The notes beneath the pieces were generated by a model. The model was not told the DNA's origin. It ran no database searches and worked only from the letters and a program-made list of their open reading frames with translations. A DNA stretch of 64,000 bases from the NCBI GenBank assembly GCA_965221465.1, contig OZ244892.1, positions 1,426,001-1,490,000 on the forward strand, written 5' to 3'. Each line of letters begins with the position of its first letter. Within the stretch, counting starts at the first letter, position 1. The translations under genes were made by a program, and so were the position numbers. Positions 59,401 through 64,000 of the stretch are shown one piece after another. Source of the DNA: Azophilus sp965221465 (lineage in GTDB: Bacteria; Pseudomonadota; Gammaproteobacteria; Pseudomonadales; Azotimanducaceae).

Positions 59401-59779
59401 TCACCGCTGACTCCGGGCGTCCCCGCACTGCACCTGTTGATCGAACGCCCGATGAGGTTCGGAGACGGGAGTTTCGGCCTCGACCGTGACGAACCCCACA
59501 CGCTTCTCGGTCTCGGCCAGAGATTTGAGCGCCGTCAGGCCGGGTGCTACCGTGGCCGAGGGCCGTCCGACGTTTCCGGCCGAAGGGATCGCCCCTCCAA
59601 GCCCTCCCTTGACGGCGTTTGGATCGTCGGCGACCCATCCTGACGACAAGGAGTTTGCAACGACCTGTGGGCCGGCCGCGAGTCTCACATCGCCGGTCTG
59701 GACGCCGTCCACCAAAAAATGGCTCGTGACCGCGAAAACGAGCATCGCGAGGACGATGCCTGAATGACCTCCGCTCAAT
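59401..59779 (-). CDS. Hypothetical secreted protein, doubtful
   Basis: An open frame of about 125 residues from a TTG that overlaps the stop of the small frame upstream. It has a hydrophobic N terminus (GIVLAMLVFAVTSHFLVDGV) that could be a signal or anchor, then a Gly/Ala/Val-rich region without recognised motifs. No good ribosome-binding site. It may be a gene fragment left in this rearranged region. Confidence 0.3.
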
Positions 59780-59891
59780 CCGGCTCTTCGTCGCGTATAA
59801 CCGGAGCCCAGTCCTCGGAGTAGCGGCACGTGATTTTGAGCCAGTCGATATAGACCTCGATCGCCTGGACCTGCTTGGGCTGCAACAGCAT
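59775..59891 (-). CDS. Small 38-residue frame, possible gene remnant
   Basis: MLLQPKQVQAIEVYIDWLKI then TCRYSEDWAPVIRDEEPD. The composition is protein-like (aromatic and charged residues, amphipathic helix) and its stop overlaps the next frame as ATTGAG. It could be a real small protein or the C-terminal tail of a lost gene. I recognise no family. Confidence 0.3.
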   Translation of the reverse strand: MLLQPKQVQAIEVYIDWLKITCRYSEDWAPVIRDEEPD

Positions 59892-59907
59892 GGGCGGCGG
59901 GGCGATT

Positions 59908-59986
59908 TGCCAGAATCGCCGGTGTTCTGATCGCCGCGGCCGCTATCGGCTGCTACGTCGCGCTGGCGCAATGACGCCCAAGCCGC
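59908..59986 (+). repeat. 79-bp direct repeat, right copy (remnant of a symporter gene end)
   Basis: It encodes ARIAGVLIAAAAIGCYVALAQ then TGA (59972-59974), nearly identical to the last residues of the symporter at 51240-52868, with 75 of 79 bases the same. No symporter coding sequence precedes it. It marks the right border of the 7.0-kb segment. Confidence 0.88.
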
Positions 59987-60067
59987 GCATTTGCATCCAA
60001 AGCCACGAACCGTTCACCGTAGCCGAACACCTGGCGATTGCCGATAGCGGGCATGCTCACATTTGAC

Positions 60068-62545
60068 TCATTGCCATCTCGCTTCGCCGCCGCACAGCAA
60101 CCGAACGGACTCGAGGTACCTGTGATTCAAAAGCGCGATGAGAACGTGTAGCAACCGAAAGCTCAGGCGCCCACGGCTGAACAGGACGAATGACCGCAAG
60201 GGCATGTGATTCGCCATCTCCTCGAACATTCTGGCCAGGGTGGGATCGGGTTCCTCCGTGCCCTGCCCACCGATGTTCCGTTTGAATTGCTCAATTACCC
60301 GGGCCCTCAAGCGCTGCCCCAGCCAGCTACCCTCCAGTTCCTGCAATGCGGAATTGAGATGAAACGGCCGCACGGCTTCGGGCGCGGGTATTTCCCGGCC
60401 CAACATGGATGCAAACGCCTCGTCGGTAATTTCCAGCGAACCGCTTTCAAGGCTCGGACCCGCACCCTGCGCGCGCTCCGAAAGCCTGTCTTCCGATGCA
60501 ACATCCACACGCTCGGCCAGGCGAATGTCTCGGCTCGATGCGCCGACCCGCACCTCGAAGGTGCCCGCCTCCACCACCCACGATTGCGCCTGCGGGTCGA
60601 ACAGGGCGAATGCATCGCGGCCCAGACGGATGTCGACGGTACCCGTTTCGCCCGGCTCGAGCGCGATCTTGGCAAAACCCTTCAGCTCCTGCTCTGGCCG
60701 GTAGGCGTTGCTCTCCAGATCGTGGACGTACACTTGCACAACTTCGGCGCCGCTGACCGACCCGACGTTCGTGACATCGACGCTGGTGCGATAACCGTCA
60801 TTCTCGGCCGCAATACGCAGGTTGGCATAGGTGAATTCGGAATAACTGAGGCCATGCCCAAAGGGAAACAGCACCGGGACGCCGGCGCTGTCGAAGTAGC
60901 GGTAACCGACGTAAAGCCCCTCCCGATATTGAACCTGACGACCCTCGCCCGGAAACCACCGGTCGGCCGCCACCTGACCTTGCTTTTGCGGAAACGATTC
61001 GGCCAGCTTGCCGCTGGGATTGACCTTGCCGAACAGCAGGTCGGCCACGGCACCACCACCGGCCTGGCCTGAGAGATAGCTCTCCAGGATCGCCTTGGGT
61101 CGGTGCACCCAGGGCATTTCCACGGGGGCACCGTTGGAGAGCACCACAACCGTGTTGGTGTTGGCCTCACATACCGCCTCGATCAGCCTGTTGTGCTGGT
61201 CTGGAAGGCGCATGTGCGGCCGGTCGAATCCTTCGGACTCGTAGGTGACGGGCAGCCCGGCAAATACGATCGCAACCTCCGCCTGGCGGGCAATCCCGGC
61301 CGCTTCTTCCAGCAGGGCGTCGTCCATGTTCGAGAAGACGGGTTCGTAACCCGCTGCATAACGCAGCCGCTCCTCTCCGCCCACGAGTTCCGCCATGGCA
61401 TCGAACGCACAGTCGAGACGGGTGGGATTCACCTGCGAGCTGCCGGTACCCTGATATCGCGGCTCTTTGGCAAACGCGCCAATCACCGCAATCCTGGGCT
61501 CAGTGGGCAGTGCCGGCTCGGTGGAGAGCGGCAGAATTCCGCCATCGTTTTTGAGAAGCACAGCCGACTCTGCCGCTGCACGCCGCGCCAGGGCGTGATG
61601 CGCACCCTGATCCAGTTCGATCTCTCGGCCCTCGAGCTCGGCACCGCACATCGTCAGGCTGACGTTACGCACGACCGCACGGTCCAACACCGCTTCCGAA
61701 AGCTCGCCGCGTTGCAGCGCCAACTCGAGCCGGGCGTCGTTGATGCCGCCGTTGCCCGGCATTTCCAGATCGAGGCTGGACTCGATGCCATGCACGCGGT
61801 CGTTGGTCGCACCCCAGTCGGTCATGACCAGCCCCTGGAAACCCCACTCGTCACGCAGCACCTTGTTCAGCAGCCAGTCGTGCTCACTGCAATACTCGCC
61901 GTTGACGCGGTTGTAAGCGCACATCACCGTCCATGGCCGGGCTTTTTTTACGGCGATTTCGAAACCGCGCAGGTAAATCTCCCGTAGCGTGCGTTCGTCG
62001 ACGATGGCATCGACATACATGCGGCCGCATTCCTGATTGTTGACCGCAAAGTGCTTGATGCTCGTGCCCACACCTTGGGATTGAATGCCCAGAATCATGG
62101 CGGCCGCCAGCTCACCGCCGAGCAGCGGGTCTTCGCTGAAGTACTCGAAGTTGCGCCCGCACAACGGATGGCGCTTGATGTTCATGCCGGGCCCGAGCAG
62201 CACGGTCACTTTTTCCGCCACACATTGTTCGCCCAGAGCCACGCCCACTTCGCGCAAGAGCTGAACGTCCCAGGACGCAGCCAGCGCGCTGGCCGTCGGG
62301 AAACAGGTCGCGGGGACCGAGGCGTTCAAACCCACGTGGTCGCCTTCGGTCGACTGCTTGCGCAACCCGTGGGGGCCGTCCGTGATGGTGACCGCCGGCA
62401 AACCAAGCCGCTCGCAAGGCTGCAGTTGCCAGAAGTTCAGACCCGACCCGCAGGCTGTCTTCTCCTGCACGGTCATCTGCGCAACCAGCGCTGTGGCTTC
62501 ATTGTGTTTACCCGCTATACCCGCGGATTTTTCGTACGCTGTCAC
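60068..62545 (-). CDS. Glycoside hydrolase family 3 (beta-glucosidase type)
   Basis: 825 residues, no signal peptide, so probably cytoplasmic. N-terminal TIM barrel with MTVQEKTACGSGLNFWQLQP, the KHFAVNNQE signature and the nucleophile Asp in LVMTDWGATNDRVHGIESSL (about residue 242). A (alpha/beta)6 sandwich follows (AVIGAFAKEPRYQGTGSSQV), then a fibronectin-III-like domain (VDVTNVGSVSGAEVVQVYVH) and a helical C-terminal tail of about 110 residues. GTG 62545 has a G-rich ribosome-binding site upstream; the frame is open further. It lies next to a sulfatase gene, suggesting work on oligosaccharides from a sulfated glycan. Confidence 0.92.
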   Translation of the reverse strand: MTAYEKSAGIAGKHNEATALVAQMTVQEKTACGSGLNFWQLQPCERLGLPAVTITDGPHGLRKQSTEGDHVGLNASVPATCFPTASALAASWDVQLLREVGVALGEQCVAEKVTVLLGPGMNIKRHPLCGRNFEYFSEDPLLGGELAAAMILGIQSQGVGTSIKHFAVNNQECGRMYVDAIVDERTLREIYLRGFEIAVKKARPWTVMCAYNRVNGEYCSEHDWLLNKVLRDEWGFQGLVMTDWGATNDRVHGIESSLDLEMPGNGGINDARLELALQRGELSEAVLDRAVVRNVSLTMCGAELEGREIELDQGAHHALARRAAAESAVLLKNDGGILPLSTEPALPTEPRIAVIGAFAKEPRYQGTGSSQVNPTRLDCAFDAMAELVGGEERLRYAAGYEPVFSNMDDALLEEAAGIARQAEVAIVFAGLPVTYESEGFDRPHMRLPDQHNRLIEAVCEANTNTVVVLSNGAPVEMPWVHRPKAILESYLSGQAGGGAVADLLFGKVNPSGKLAESFPQKQGQVAADRWFPGEGRQVQYREGLYVGYRYFDSAGVPVLFPFGHGLSYSEFTYANLRIAAENDGYRTSVDVTNVGSVSGAEVVQVYVHDLESNAYRPEQELKGFAKIALEPGETGTVDIRLGRDAFALFDPQAQSWVVEAGTFEVRVGASSRDIRLAERVDVASEDRLSERAQGAGPSLESGSLEITDEAFASMLGREIPAPEAVRPFHLNSALQELEGSWLGQRLRARVIEQFKRNIGGQGTEEPDPTLARMFEEMANHMPLRSFVLFSRGRLSFRLLHVLIALLNHRYLESVRLLCGGEARWQ

Positions 62546-62559
62546 CCGGACCCCCCAAT

Positions 62560-62575
62560 TTAACCAAATGGTTAA
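62560..62575. promoter_or_regulatory. Palindromic operator candidate upstream of the GH3 gene
   Basis: The 16 bases TTAACCAAATGGTTAA form a perfect 7-2-7 inverted repeat 15 bases upstream of the GH3 start. It is AT-rich in a GC-rich setting. Such sites bind LacI/GntR-type sugar repressors; no regulator gene is in the window. Confidence 0.55.
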
Positions 62576-62702
62576 CGCCAGTCTGCCGGAGCCCCTCCGG
62601 TAGGTAAATCTCGAAACACCATCACTTCCGCGTCCGTCCACTGGCATGACCCGCGTGGGAACACCACCGCTGGCTGCTCCAGTCGGTCAGTCGACGAAGC
62701 CG

Positions 62703-64000
62703 TCATTCACCAACGCGAATCACCGCGCTTTCCGCATAGCCATAGCGTACCGCCTTGGCCTCGAGCCGGGCACCGACAGGTATCGCAACAGGGCCGGTGT
62801 ACAGGGACCAATCCCCGGGCCAGCCGGCATCGGATTCGACCCGATAGCCGATCGACGCTCCGCGGGTCGAACTGGTCAAGGTGATCAGGCGCTCCGTCCC
62901 GGATGGCCCCTTCGGTTCCGGTGGTGCCGTGACGGGCTGGGCGCCACCCGGCCACATCCTGGCGATCATCTCCGATTCGGGGGCCTCCGCCTGGTCGCCA
63001 ACCCGTTGAAGCCAGGTGTCCATCGCGGCGCGCATGCGCGTGAGCACCGGCGCGTAGTCCTGGAGGCCAGCCAGGTTGTGAACTTCGTGGGGGTCCGCCA
63101 CCGTGTCGTATAGCTCCTCCGCCGGCCTGGGCGTTGTGAAATAGGCACTCTGCACGCCGTTCAACGTGCCATTTCGGTGGCCGGACCAAAGCGTCTGCAT
63201 CAGTGGAAACATGTCGCGAAACGTCAGCGGCCGGAAGTAAGCCAACTCGGGCATGTAGTTGCGAATGTACTTGAAGCGCGCGTCCCGCGTCGCACGCACC
63301 CGATCGGGAACGCGGTCCATGCGGTCCCGCGCAGCATACACATACTCTCGCGGTGCATCGGCGGAAAGGAAGTTGCGCCCCTGCATGAAAGCCGGCGCCT
63401 CGACGCCGGCGAGATGCAAGATGGTCGGGGCCAGATCGACGAACGATACCATCTGCTGATCGACCCGGCCCCGGTCGCGACCGTCGGGATACCGAACAAC
63501 GAGGGGCACGCGCAGGCCGCTGTCGTAAACCGAGCGTTTGGCGCGTGGAAAACCATCTCCGTGATCCGTGGTCCACAGCACGATGGTGCGGTTCGCCACG
63601 CCGTCGGCTTCGAGGTTGGCCAGAATCTGCCCGACCTGAGCGTCCATGAAATGGATATTGTCGTAGTGCTGGGCAATGTTGGCCCGAACCGCAGGCACAT
63701 CCGGATAATACGGCGGCACCGTCACCTCGGCGGGGTCGGTGACCGGCAAGATGTTTGCGCCGCGGAACTCGCGCACGCCCTCGACAAAGCCCTGCCACTG
63801 ACCCTCACCGCGGGTGGTGGGCGATACGAGCCGGCTTTCGTGGGTGTTCATCAGGTTGACCATCGCAAACCAGGGTCTGTCGCCAGGCAATTTCCGCCAC
63901 AAGGCGAGGTCTTCGGCGCTGTAGTAATCGCCGACATTGACATCCCAGACCGTGAAAGGCTCACCGAATTGATAGTCGGTTTTGACGGTGTTGGCCGTAG
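62703..64000 (-). CDS. Sulfatase (arylsulfatase family), C-terminal part, 5' end outside window
   Basis: At least 432 residues, open at the right edge. It contains PWFAMVNLMNTHESRLVSP, the metal/substrate segment IVLWTTDHGDGFPRAKRSVY followed by DSGLRVPLVVRYPDG, and ATRDARFKYIRNYMP with YDTVADPHEVHNLAG, typical of formylglycine sulfatases. The activating Cys motif (CxPxR) would lie upstream, outside the window. A beta-sandwich-like tail (TLTSSTRGASIGYRVESDAG) ends the protein. It is probably a desulfating enzyme working with the GH3 downstream, 157 bases away. Confidence 0.85.
   Translation of the reverse strand, partial: TANTVKTDYQFGEPFTVWDVNVGDYYSAEDLALWRKLPGDRPWFAMVNLMNTHESRLVSPTTRGEGQWQGFVEGVREFRGANILPVTDPAEVTVPPYYPDVPAVRANIAQHYDNIHFMDAQVGQILANLEADGVANRTIVLWTTDHGDGFPRAKRSVYDSGLRVPLVVRYPDGRDRGRVDQQMVSFVDLAPTILHLAGVEAPAFMQGRNFLSADAPREYVYAARDRMDRVPDRVRATRDARFKYIRNYMPELAYFRPLTFRDMFPLMQTLWSGHRNGTLNGVQSAYFTTPRPAEELYDTVADPHEVHNLAGLQDYAPVLTRMRAAMDTWLQRVGDQAEAPESEMIARMWPGGAQPVTAPPEPKGPSGTERLITLTSSTRGASIGYRVESDAGWPGDWSLYTGPVAIPVGARLEAKAVRYGYAESAVIRVGE

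Overview
The window is GC-rich, densely coded bacterial chromosome, most likely from a free-living or host-associated gammaproteobacterium. The evidence is gene order: folD, then tRNA genes, then tig-clpP-clpX-lon-hupB-ppiD, and leuC-leuD-leuB-asd-truA followed by trpF-trpB-trpA-folC-dedD-cvpA-purF. Both orders resemble Pseudomonas-type gammaproteobacteria. TonB-dependent receptors, a phytase, a sulfatase and a GH3 glycosidase point to a scavenger of polymers and organic phosphate. I cannot name the genus from this sequence.

Layout. Positions 1-11,000 (minus strand) hold replication and proteostasis genes: sohB (cut by the edge), dnaQ, rnhA, a methyltransferase, ppiD, hupB, lon, clpX, clpP and tig. 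Positions 11,100-11,600 hold a tRNA-Pro/Arg/His operon with a good sigma-70 promoter, followed by an IS110-type element (about 11.9-13.15 kb). Positions 13.3-27.8 kb are housekeeping biosynthesis: folD and lpxH on plus; a DUF1289 gene, purF, cvpA, dedD, folC, trpA, trpB, trpF, truA, asd, leuB, leuD and leuC on minus. Positions 28-40.6 kb are accessory: an S41 peptidase lipoprotein, a DUF3300 protein, a glutathione transferase, two TonB-dependent receptors, a peroxiredoxin-like gene with an in-frame UGA at its redox cysteine (probable selenoprotein), and an iodotyrosine-deiodinase-like flavoenzyme.

Positions 40.7-52.9 kb form a coherent locus for releasing and eating myo-inositol: iolG, iolB, an iolC fused to a DUF2090 aldolase domain, iolD and iolE, facing a two-domain beta-propeller phytase lipoprotein, which is divergent from a phosphatase lipoprotein and a sodium:solute symporter. 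I infer the flow phytate -> (phytase, phosphatase) -> myo-inositol -> (symporter) -> iol enzymes. The upstream TonB receptors are possible outer-membrane entry points.

Positions 52.9-59.9 kb look like a recombination scar: an orphan VapB-type antitoxin with only the tail of its toxin, a transposase tail, small lipoproteins and membrane proteins, an SH3 lipoprotein with a broken paralogous fragment nearby, and a large ankyrin-repeat lipoprotein. This block is flanked by 79-bp direct repeats (75/79 identical) that contain the 3' end of the symporter gene. Positions 60-64 kb hold a GH3 glycosidase with a palindromic operator candidate and the C-terminal part of a sulfatase that leaves the window.

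A family of short elements with 22-24 bp perfect terminal inverted repeats, whose outer bases covary between copies, is scattered over 27.9-43.0 kb. One copy supplies the iolC start codon and another has displaced the 5' end of a TonB receptor gene.
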